A stretch of 64,000 bases of DNA, taken from NCBI GenBank assembly GCA_947179155.2, contig OX359274.1, positions 42,006,564 through 42,070,563 of the forward strand. Reading direction: 5' to 3'. Under the pieces are notes generated by a model. That model was not told where the DNA came from and did no database searches. It was given only the letters and a program-made list of their open reading frames with translations. Positions 24,667 to 34,947 of this stretch are shown here, piece by piece (within the stretch, counting starts at the first letter, position 1; each line of letters starts with the position of its first letter). Position numbers and translations under genes: made by a program. Source of the stretch: Hedera helix (Eukaryota; Streptophyta; Magnoliopsida; Apiales; Araliaceae).

Positions 24667-25576
24667 CTAGGGATAACTCGTGCTTGAAGGTACGATATAA
24701 TTAATATAACAATTGAGTACTGTATCTAGTATTTTTAGATCGAAAAATCTAAAACTGTTATGGACTCTTAGTTCCATTATAGAACTGAGAGTCTAACCAT
24801 TAATACAAAAAGATTGATACTCAATCCAGTCATAGTTTCTTTTTTAGGCAAACATTGTGTGCTACTCATTCCCAACTTAAAATTAGTTCTTGGCAGGTTT
24901 GAGCAATTAATTGATTGACGATAGCGGGCTCAAATTTATGTAATATAGTGTTTTTGGGTATCCCACACATCTTTTCTTTATTAACAAAACGGAATGAGAA
25001 ATTTGATAGTATTTTTTTGCCTCTAGTATCTCTAACCATCGATCAATATGATCCATGAATAGTATTTTCTGTGGAAAAAGGATAGTACTACAAGTCATTT
25101 GGTAGGATCCAATGAGGAAAAAAAAAGATGTAAAAATCCAAAAGAAATATTTTTGCATATACCCAAAAGTATAAAATGAGCCTCTAAGTCCAAACAAAAA
25201 AATATTGTCATAACACCAACTAAATCGCATCACCATAACATTTTTTCTTCAAATTGGACAAAAGATTATCATACCATGAGTCAGAGTCTACTATAATAGT
25301 TGCTCTTAATATAGCTCGCAAAAACACCAAAGAGATGAAACGTAATTGCCTGTCCTTGAAGGCACGACGAAAATTAAAATTTCAAAAATACTCTATTACT
25401 TAAAGACTCTTTGCAACCTAAAATAACTTACAAATCAATTAGAATGAATCTGAACCGTCCATGTGATTTTCCACCCAAATCAATTTACATGTGGAAACAT
25501 AACGGCCGCAATACCCTAAAAACAGGAAAAATGTGTCAATGCTAAAAGGGTGACCCATGTTGTTAACATGCAATTT

Positions 25577-25641
<65 letters not shown>

Positions 25642-25686
25642 TATTATTACTATTACTATTACTATTACTATTACTATTACTATTAC

Positions 25687-25764
<78 letters not shown>

Positions 25765-25806
25765 TATTACTATTATTATAATTATTATTGTCATTATTAT
25801 TACTAT

Positions 25807-25845
<39 letters not shown>

Positions 25846-26203
25846 TATTATTATTATTATTATTATTACTATTATTATTATTATTATTATAATTATTATT
25901 ATTATTATTATTATAATTATTATTACTATTACTATTACTATTACTATTACTATTACTATTACTATTACTATTATTATTATTATTATAGTGTTGTGGTAAA
26001 TTTGATTTGGGAGGGAAATGTGAGTTGATAGATTTTTGAAAAAAAGATATTGAATTTAGGGGGAAAATGAGTGATAGATTAATGACCGTTAGATGTTGAA
26101 GCTTTAAATAATTTTAGCCTGTTGGATGTTAAAATCTAAATTAATTTGAGACCGTTAAATGTTAAAATCTTGATATTTGAATCGCTCTGTTTTATTATAT
26201 AGA
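24667..26203 (-). mobile_element. Non-autonomous Helitron, 1.54 kb
   Basis: Read on the minus strand it begins TCTATATAATAAAACAG at 26203 and ends CGTACCTTCAAGCACGAG then TTATCCCTAG at 24667, a hairpin a few bases before the terminal CTAG. It is flanked by A (24666) and T (26204), as expected for Helitron insertion between A and T. The sister blocks read ctataattaataaa without the insert. No Rep/helicase coding is visible; a 109-codon open frame (25236 to 24907, minus) is not recognised. Inside lie the inverted relative of the gene A leader (25190-25565) and a giant ATT microsatellite. Confidence 0.8.
25574..25987. repeat. Giant (ATT/ACT)n microsatellite, about 410 bp
   Basis: It is a mosaic of TTTA, ATT and ATTACT (hexamer) runs with one internal strand switch at about 25808-25842 (ataataata), after which ATT resumes. 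The long isoleucine- or leucine-rich open frames across it are artefacts of the triplet repeat. Confidence 0.95.
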
Positions 26204-26770
26204 TAATAAATATTAACTCTATTTTTCTGAAAGAGAAATAGTAAGTTGTACTTACTAGTCAACTTTGCTGTCAGCATCCTTGGATATGCATAATCAACTT
26301 GGTTGAAGAGTTTCAAACTTTTTTCATATGCTCGAATCGTATGTTACTATTTTATGTATATGCCCCGGTTAATTAAAGTAACTAGGTTTTTTTTTATTGG
26401 TAAAAAAAAAAAAACAATTAGGTTTTAACTTCTAGATGAGACAAAAATAATTTGCTAAAGTTAAAACTTTTAAGCTATATTTGTTTGTATAAATGATGGG
26501 AGAAATATGATCATTTATATTAATTTATTATCATTTTGAATTATTTTATCTTTTGATTAATTTATTATTTAATTTGATAGACTATTGATATTGATCATTT
26601 CTAAGGTTATTTCTCCTAATACATATTTAACAACACAAATATTAAATTAACGACCCAATAGATTTGTCGCAAATAATTTTTGACACGATTAAATTTGTCG
26701 TAAATAATTTTATTGTTGGAGTTGTCGCTAAAATTAATATTTATATTATTAAATATATATATATAAAAAA
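26204..26770. repeat. 5' block of tandem unit 2 (right part)
   Basis: It resumes with taataaatattaactc, then ccttggatatgcataatc and ggttgaagagtttcaaactt, collinear with 1855-2400 and 46290-46870, ending in an (AT)n run. Confidence 0.85.
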
Positions 26771-28590
26771 AAAAAAGCATATGTAATGAAGGATCCTATT
26801 CCATGTAGCACCTTTATGATAAACAGCTTGTCATCTTTCATCTCTTTTTCTTTTCCCTATCCATCTCTTTTCCCTCTCTTTTTCCTTTTCACACGCCCAT
26901 TTAACGGCACAAGAGTAGTTTTTCTGCATTAGCCTCTATGGCCCATAGCCTACCGAAGGAAATTCAATAGCCTTCGAGTCATAAGAATCATTTCACCAAA
27001 TTTTTCATGGTTTAATAGTAAAATAATTATTAATAAATATTTGGGTATATGAAATTTTAGAATCTATCATTGGCAAAACTAAGATTATTAAAATTTTGCT
27101 CAAATTACGAAGAAAGAAAAAAAAGAGAATCATTTCATGGTAAAACTACCCCTCATTGAGTTCATGGGTTACAGGGTTAGGATCACAAAATAATACTCAC
27201 CGAGTTAAAGATTAGATTTCATGGGTTAGGATCACCATAATTCATTCTTGCTATTTAAACTACATGACTATTAGGAATTTTTACTAGGACAATCAATGAT
27301 AACTTGTCCGGGAAATATTTAGTCTATATATACTCATTTAAAATCACATTTTGATACAAAAAATTAATATATTAGGTGTATGCTTTATTAGAGTATTATA
27401 TGTCCTCAATTTATTTTTTTATATTTCCATATGGGACTTTAATATCACACGGTACCTCTCTTAACTCGCGATCTCTCCATCTATATCGACATCAAGTTTC
27501 AAGAGTCTTCCTGATCTGACCAAGAGTATCTGCGAGAAAATTTTACCACTTGCTCAATAAATTATTTTTCGTCCATCATACTTATTTTTTATCCATTATA
27601 CGCATTCTCATCTGAAATCACATCTTGACCCAAAAAGTTAATCTATTAGGTCTATGGTCTATTAAAATATATATATCTTCAATTTTTTTACTTATATTTC
27701 GATATGAAATTTTACTATCGCACGATATTTCAACAACTTGTTCACGAGATTTCTATCAAATATTTCATGCTTCCTACTACACCGAAAAATTATTCCATAC
27801 TCATTGAGTAAGTGAACAATATACTCCACATTTTACATACTTGTGGGCCCCACCAAAGGTGAGCTCCACAGATATGTGAGAGGAGAAGCATATTGTTCAC
27901 TTGCTCCAACTCCCAAGAACATGAAATAATCTCTCCACTACACCGGGTACCAAGAATTGATCCTCTAAAATCTCTCCATCCCTTTATATTAACTAGTTCA
28001 TTAATTCTGTGCGAAATACGGATGACATGAATAATAATTTATTATGTTAATTATTAAGATAATTAATTAAATATAGGCTAAGTATATAACTAGGATTTAC
28101 AAAAAAATAATAATTGCACTTATTAAAAATTTATTTAATTAATAAATTTTAGAATTGTATATTTTAAGTTCCTTCGATCAATTATTAAGCTAAAAAATTA
28201 AATGGAATGTCAATTTATTTAGTTATAATTTTGAAAAAACAATTATTTTAATGTTATTTAAGTTTGAGTTGAAATTTTATTTAATCATTTCTAATGAATT
28301 TTTTCCTGAAAATTTAATTCAGATAAAACTATAAAACTCAAGTTGTAATAAATTTTTATTTAGTTATGACAATTAGTTAGTAATAAGTTTACTATAATTT
28401 TCGACTAAATTTACAGTTATTATGTTTCAAAAAATGACATTAATAACATTAAAATGACATTAAAATTATTTAATGTTTTTAAACTACTATATATATAACA
28501 TGGATGACTCTGGGTATTGGTCAAGGCACAACATGACTATTAGGTAGTGTTATAAGGACAATCAATGTGAACGTGCCAAAATATCAAAAC
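26771..28590. other. Intergenic, no gene; diverged duplications
   Basis: 26905-27310 matches 47095-47365 (ggcccatagcct, gaatttttactaggacaatc). Two diverged direct copies lie at 27340-27480 and 27612-27745 (aaatcacat.ttgac.caaaa, tattaggt.tatg). The phrase gactattagg...ggacaatcaatg occurs at 27267 and again at 28532, bracketing about 1.2 kb that is absent from unit 3. At 27991 actagttcattaattctgtgcgaaatacgg resembles an inverted Helitron 3' end, with a possible partner end near 28505; this is weak. Confidence 0.5.
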
Positions 28591-28656
28591 TCTGGAGCTG
28601 TATTACAATTTCCAGGCTTTCCCACATCCCCCATCAAGAGCTGACTTTCTCACCTC

Positions 28657-28778
28657 TGTTTCTTCCCCCATGTATCTGCACCAGGAGAATATGTACATAT
28701 TTTGATATTTTGGAATTATTAAAATCCTATTTATCTTCTGTTTCAGTTTCCTGGTGCAGATACATGGGGGAAGAAACA
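28657..28778. repeat. Perfect 30-bp inverted repeat with 62-nt spacer
   Basis: Arm 28657-28686 (tgtttcttcccccatg...) is the exact reverse complement of 28749-28778 (...catgggggaagaaaca). The left arm is homologous to the non-inverted leader at about 47440 in unit 3, so the right arm is the newer, inverted copy. The spacer (tattttggaattattaaaat, cttatcttctgtttc) recurs in direct orientation at 28826-28880, pointing to a local template-switch event. Confidence 0.9.
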
Positions 28779-29551
28779 AAATATTATTGATTTAACGTGC
28801 CAAAATATTATTTGTTTTTACATATTTTTGGAATTATTAGAAAAGCTATAAAATCCTACTTATCTTCTGTTTCCATGCTGACAATAACAGAGAATGTTGT
28901 TTAACCAATGGCAACGGTAAGATTTTAAACCTCAGAAAAATTATATTGTTCTTAATATTAGATGAAAATTAACATACCATTCTAATAGATTGCGATACAT
29001 TTGATTGAATGACTTGTCTTATTTATGAAAAATAGACACTTTAATCTAGTGTGTCAGTGAACTGGATCGTTACGAAAAAATATTTATTAAATACTGTTAT
29101 TATAAATAATTTTTTAATTACTATTAATGTGCAATTACTTTCAATCTTGAGAAAATAATGAACTTGATTTTATAATGTGCGTCACTTTAATATATCGAAG
29201 AGTGAGATTTTTAATACAATTAATGTTGATATGTTATGAAATACGGAACATATATTTTCAAGATGGAATTCTACAATTAAATTGTAATATCCCCTTGAGA
29301 TGATTTATTGGTTGATCACTAAAATCTTAGCCAAGTATTTTAGTAATTTAAACTACTAAAATATTAATTTAATTTATTAAATTAATTAGTGATCAAAAGT
29401 TTATAAATTATGTACTCAAGGCTATGAGCAGTAAACGTGGTAATTTTTATTTTTTACACACATTTATAAATGAATATTAATGTAGAGGAGTATATTTGCA
29501 AAATATTAATAGTGGAATGCTTTAATTAATTAATTTTAACTCTACTAATTC
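28779..29551. other. No gene seen
   Basis: AT-rich intergenic DNA ahead of the solo LTR. It ends in the target site aattc. Confidence 0.6.
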
Positions 29552-30360
29552 TGTAAGACCCCGAATTTTATGAAATACAAAATTGAATTTTTCTTCATAT
29601 ATATATTTTTTGAAACAGTAAGTGGTTAAATTAACAAAATTGAAAGTTAAGGATGTTATGTGCAAATTTTATTTTGTCGGACAATATTCGCTTTGTCGAG
29701 GAATATTCGTTTGGTCGGGGAATATTCGTGTCGTACGACGGCGCCGAAATAATAAATTATTGGTGGATCCCACAACGGAATATTTGTCGGATATAGAAAA
29801 CGACATAAGTAACCTTTTTAAATAAAAATAGTCAACGGAACTGTTAAAATACCGGTGATAAAAGAATAGTAGCATACGGTAGTTTATGGTATTTTCTGTA
29901 GCACACGGTACTCTACAGTAACACACGGTATTGCATAGTGTCTCATATTATTGGTCTGATAATTGACACCGTAACTGTTACGCATCATTTCATCGATAAT
30001 TGTCACTGCATAATATTTTATATTATCAATTCAATAATTGTTGTTACACAGTATTTTGCATTATTGATTTAATAATTGTCATTACACTGTATTTTATATC
30101 ATTGAGTCAATAATTGTTGTTGCACTGTTTTTAAAATTATTGAACCTAATAATTGTCACAGTAACATATGCACAGTAATTCACATTATTGAATCAATAAT
30201 TGTCATTACACAGTAACGTATGCTTTATTTTACATTATTGTTATCTCTATTATGATGTTATTTAAACAGTTGTATTTCATTAATTTATTGACTTGATATC
30301 TAAGAGCTAACTATACTGTATTTATAACAATTAGTCATAATAATTGAATTGATAAAGTTA

Positions 30361-30609
30361 TTTGTTTATAATATAAAGTTAGGTGATTATTAGGTGATAT
30401 GAAATGAATGGTGTAGATTAAAGTGTGAATTATTGTTGAATAATTGAATTGATTTGTTTATAATATAAAGTTAGGTGATTATTAGGTGATATGAAATGAA
30501 TGGTGTAGATTAAAGTGTGAATTATTGTTGAATAATTAAATTGATTTGTTTATAATATAAAGTTAGGTGATTATTAGGTGATATGAAATGAATGGTGTAG
30601 ATTAAAGAT
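30361..30609. repeat. 92-bp tandem repeat, about 2.7 copies, in the solo LTR
   Basis: tttgtttataatataaag recurs at 30361, 30453 and 30545; the copies are nearly identical, including ttaggtgattattaggtg and gaatggtgtagattaaag. Confidence 0.95.
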
Positions 30610-31029
30610 AATATAATATTTGAAATGGATGGTGTAGATTAAAAGATGATCTTTAAATGAATGGTTTAGATTAAATGAATGATAAGATTTTTGGCTATAA
30701 ATAGAAGCCTTAACTTAAGGATTTTTCATAAACTTCCTTACTTGTTCTTTCTTTCTCTCTCTAAATACTTCTTGTGAAAGTTCTCTCTAAGTGTGCTTAA
30801 GTCATCTTGAGTATTTGTGAAGATCTATAAGTATACGTGTACTGTTCAAGTTAATCAACCTCATTTAAATCAATATTCAGTCACGTGTTGAGGTAAGGGA
30901 TACCATCTTTTTTCATCTTCCATTATTCAAACGTACTATGGTAAGGGATTATCATTATTTGATTCTCGATAATAATATTGTTTCTTCCTTACTCATAAGA
31001 CGTGCCTTTTATTTCCATGTATTAAATTG

Positions 31030-31305
31030 TGAGAATAACCTTACGGAGCGGATTGCCGCCTGTTGGTGAATAACCTTTCGTATTCATTCATTATTAATCT
31101 CTGAGAATAACCTTACGGAGCGGATTGCCGCCTGTTTGGTGAATAACTCTTTGTACTCAAATTCTATTAAATTGTGGGAATAACCTTACGGAGCGGATTG
31201 CCGCCTGTTTGGTGAATAACTCTTTGTACTCAAATTCTATTAAATTGTGGGAATAACCTTACGGAGCGGATTGCCGCCTGTTGGTGAATAACCCTTTGTA
31301 TTAAT
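31030..31305. repeat. 72-73-bp tandem repeat, four copies, in the solo LTR
   Basis: ttacggagcggattgccgcc recurs at 31041, 31113, 31186 and 31259, separated by gaataac(t/c)ctttgtactcaa-type spacers. It is absent from the sister LTR at 7422. Confidence 0.95.
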
Positions 31306-32495
31306 TTCCTTCACCTTTTGTTAATCAAACCTGCTACGGTAAGGGATATTATTTTCTTTCATACTCCTAAATCGAAATTTATTATGGAACTATTGCTTCT
31401 ATAATTCCTGAAAATATTATATGTTCCATAATAGTTGAACTTCATTATTTCAACTGAACCTTCCTATTTACGTGAACCTTTCTATTGAATTGTAACCGTT
31501 ATTCTGAACTGTGGATCTTGAATATCATTTTTAAATTTCACTCCACATCATGTTGACAATTTGGACATTATTTGAGTCTGTACAAAGTAAACTTCCGATA
31601 CTTATTGTTATCCTATTTCTTCTGTTCATCATTTATATCATTCTAATCATCCAAAAATCAAGCTGTTGTGAATATCTGTGGCCGGGGGCACAGATGTGAT
31701 ATATTTGTTGAACAGATGATAGGTTAAAGGCGATATAATAGGTTAAAGGCGATACATCTGTTCGGTGTCTTTTATGGCACGTGGTGAATGTTCTCTTTGG
31801 CCCGTAGTGCAAAGATGAACTGTTGTTTGGTATGATTATGACCAAAGGCTGAATCTGGTATAATCATGATCGTTGGTGCTATATTGAATATCTTTGGCCC
31901 GTAGTACAAAGATGAACTGTTGATGTGCATGATTATGATCAGGAACTGTGAATTTGTATTATCTTGACTAATGATATTTCAGATGATAAAAGTTGATGAT
32001 GTTTTTCCTAAAAAGAGAACCGAGTGGACATTATAGTCTGCATTATTCTTCTAATAGATTACTCATTCCGCTGCTATTATTGATCTGAACGTTGTTTAAG
32101 AATTTAACTGCAGTTTTTGATATAAACCTTGTAGTCTATTGTATTCTATCAAGAACTCAACTGTTGAAGACTAATGATAATTTATTCGTCATTATCTTAG
32201 TCATGATATTCTTTACTGAGCTATTTGAGCTCACCCTTTCTTTTGTTCCATTGTTTTTCAACAGGAGATGAAAACATAACAGGGTCTAGCCGGGGAATGG
32301 AGTGAGGGTCCGAGGAATAGTTATCATAGTTTTCACGTTTTGTAAAATAGTGTGGCAATAATAGTGAAGACTTAGTTGTGTATTATTATACACTGTATTG
32401 TTGTACGTTGTGCTTTGTTGTAATAATTTTGTTGTAGTCTTTTGACGACTCAAGTATGGGCTGTGTGGGCCCAGATTTGGGGGCGTCACAAATTC

Positions 32496-33126
32496 TAGAG
32501 TACAATTATAACTATTTAGTGAAATTAGTTATAATTCTAATTGATTAAAGAGTTGGCCAGAAATTAGATTTATATTGAAACTAGAATTATAGAATCCTAC
32601 TTGATCCTTATTCTAATCCTTCTCAAGATATAAGGATATGACAAAATTGAATGATAAAATATATTAGTTAGTTTTTCTTTTGTCTTGATAAAATTAATTA
32701 GGAAGTTGAGAACTCTATATATTTTATCTTATAAAATATATTAGTTAGTTTTTCTTTTGTCTTGATAAAATTAATTAGCGAGTTGAGAATTCTATATATT
32801 TTATCTTCCTACAGTATTTTGAGCCCATAAAGATGAATCATAATTGTGTTACAACCAAGCATCAAGTATATAATATTATTTTGATTATATATGCAAAATT
32901 ATGAGAAAAGTCTTGGGATTATAATTTTTGAAAGTCAAAATTATTAAAATTTTGAAAATCATTCCGTAAAGCAACCACTAGTTTTATTTAGAGAGAAGGA
33001 AATTTCCCTCGCCGACATAGATTTTCCGAATTTCTTTATCAATGGCTAAAGTCAAGAACTGAGGTCAACTATGCGCAAATGCAGGGAAATATCCAGATCA
33101 GTTCCTTTCTTCTTCTACTTTAGTGC
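32496..33126. other. Upstream region of pseudogene D
   Basis: No gene is seen. A 78-bp tandem duplication lies at 32653-32808 (ataaaatatattagttag at 32653 and 32731). 33055-33125 (actatgcgcaaatgcaggga, agatcagttcctttcttctt) is the 5' UTR remnant that matches the leader of F. Confidence 0.6.
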
Positions 33127-34947
33127 CTGGAAATATTTCGAAGGCGAAGTACCAGTGATAGAAGTATTTGCAAATGTAAATGCATTTCAGTAGTGGGGAA
33201 TAAAAGGCTTTGTGGAGGCACACCTCAATTACAGCTTCAGAGATGCAGTATTGATGGATCAAATAAACGTCAAAAAATGTCTCATGTACTGGTAATAATT
33301 TACATAGTTACACGCTTTTGGTTTTTACCATGGTTCCTTCATTCACTTATTTTTGCCTGGGAAAAAATGGGAAAAAGGAGAAGCCATATCCATATCCAAT
33401 TCAATTAATACCACCATCCTTTAAAGTGTCATATCGGGATCTCCGTAGAGCAACTAATGGATTCTCGTTCACCAACTTGGTTGGAGCAGGTGGTTGTGGC
33501 TCAGTGTATAAAGGAGTATTTGATGAAGAAGTATTTGATCAAACAGATTTCGGGTTTGACTTAAGCCATAATGGGATACGTGATGACAATGAAACCGCAA
33601 TTGCAGTCAAAGTATTCAACCCTCAGCATAGAGGAGCAGCGGAAAGTTTCATCACTGAGCGCAAATCCTTGAGAAATATTCGCCACAGAAATGTTGTTAA
33701 TATAATAACTGCATGCTCAGATGTGGATACTTGGGGTCGAAATTTTAGAGCTATTGTTTACGAGTTCATGGAGCACGGGAGTTTAGAGAGGTGGCTGCAT
33801 TCAACAAAAAACACAAATCATGATGGGCTCAACAAGCCTCGGAATCTGAACCTTAGTTCTAGAATTAATATAGCGATTGATGTGGCTTGTGCGCTTGATT
33901 ATCTTCATCATCAATGCAGAAATCCTGTAATACATTGCAATCTAAAGCCAAGCAACATTTTGCTAGACAAGAAAATGGTTGCACATGTTGCAAATTTTGC
34001 ACTGGCAAGGTTCTGTCCTGAATTCCAAAGTGCAGATCAAAGCAGTTATCCCGAATTTAGAGGATCTATTGGATATGCAGCTCCAGGTAAGAACACTGTA
34101 AGCCTTGACACATAAGATTTAGAATTTAGAAATGTTTTATTTCTTCATGCATTGAACATTTGAGACTTGAGACAACACCACTACTAAGTTACCATAGAAT
34201 ACATAAATAACACCTAAACGCTAACTATTGTATCAGGACAGAGGGAGTAATTTTGAATCTCTCCTTTTCTCTTGGTTAATTCAAGTACTTGCTGACAAGT
34301 CTTCTGACTTTCTTCATTCTGATATTTTGTTGGTAACAGAGTATATTCTAGGAAGCATAGTGTCAACCAAGGGGGATGTCTACAGCTACGGAATCCTTTT
34401 ACTGGAGATGCTAACAGGGAAGAAGCCTACTGATCCTATGTTTCATGGAGGTCTTAACCTTCACAACTTTGTTTCTAAAGCCTTGCCTGACCATGTAATG
34501 GATATTATTGATCCAGTTATTCTACCGAATGCAGCACAGATGACCGATACCAATATCACATATGCAAATAAAGAGAATGGCAACCAAATGAAGGGTCTGA
34601 TTATAATGTTTAATATTGGTGTGAAATGCACCATGGACTCGCCACGAGCTCGACCACACATTAGTGACGTATTTAGCACACTGAAAAAAGTTGGGTTCAT
34701 CTTTAAGGTTATTCAACTCTGTTCTACCTTACCTTTTAGAGATTTCAACATTCACCAACTCCTTAATGTTAATCTGCACTATGCACAAACAATCTCTATA
34801 TATCAGCTTAATCTACTCAAACTTTCAATAAGATTAAATGCATTTTTGCAGACCAAGCAAGCCGTTGTTGAGCCATACTTGAACAACAGCTCCCAAGCTG
34901 AATCATTGACGGCTAAGAAACCCATGAAATTTATCACGCACAGGTAA
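33127..34947 (+). pseudogene. Pseudogene D: receptor remnant with doubly dead kinase domain
   Basis: A deletion joins the 5' leader directly to the sequence after the last LRR (GEVPVIEVFAN). A 1-bp loss before GNKRLCGG and another in the TM region shift the frame. From the ATG at 33330 the frame is open: GAGGCGSVYKG, AIAVKVF, then catalytic loop HCNLKPSN (Asp to Asn) and NFA in place of DFG, so both essential Asp residues are gone. Exon 1 ends at 34086, the 253-bp intron ends at 34339, and exon 2 starts at 34340. The usual stop (TAG in F) has become CAA, so the frame runs through the 144-nt segment and the whole linker (VEPYLNNSSQAESLTA) to a TAA at 34945-34947. D is thus already read-through fused to the linker of E, without needing the first splice. 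Confidence 0.8.

Larger units (their letters stand above)
29552..32490 (+). mobile_element. Solo LTR (Ty3/gypsy-like), 2.9 kb
   Basis: It starts TGTAAGACCCCGAATTTTATG and ends GGGGGCGTCACA, with a perfect 5-bp target duplication aattc (29547-29551 and 32491-32495). It has no internal region, primer site or pol. It is the same family as 7422-9822 and carries two extra internal tandem arrays. The intact TG..CA ends suggest it is younger than that copy. A TATA-like segment and 'ggctataaatagaagcc' near 30690 may be the LTR promoter. Confidence 0.92.

Noticed and set aside
25550..25999. Long open frames rich in Ile/Leu on both strands
   Set aside because: They are produced by the ATT/ACT triplet microsatellite, which has no stops in several frames; there is no protein-like composition.
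27991..28505. Second Helitron in reverse orientation
   Set aside because: The ACTAG plus decayed hairpin and a possible GA|T end are too weak, and no empty site could be aligned exactly.
28657..28778. Calling the 30-bp hairpin a miRNA gene
   Set aside because: A perfect stem of recent origin without mismatches or evidence of a processed product is not sufficient; kept as a repeat and a finding only.
29622..29926. Overlapping open frames on both strands in the solo LTR
   Set aside because: Non-coding LTR sequence; the sister LTR at 7422 does not preserve the frames.
33193..33408. Frame containing GNKRLCGG as a separate small gene
   Set aside because: It is the pre-TM part of the receptor shifted out of frame by 1-bp losses; counted as part of pseudogene D.
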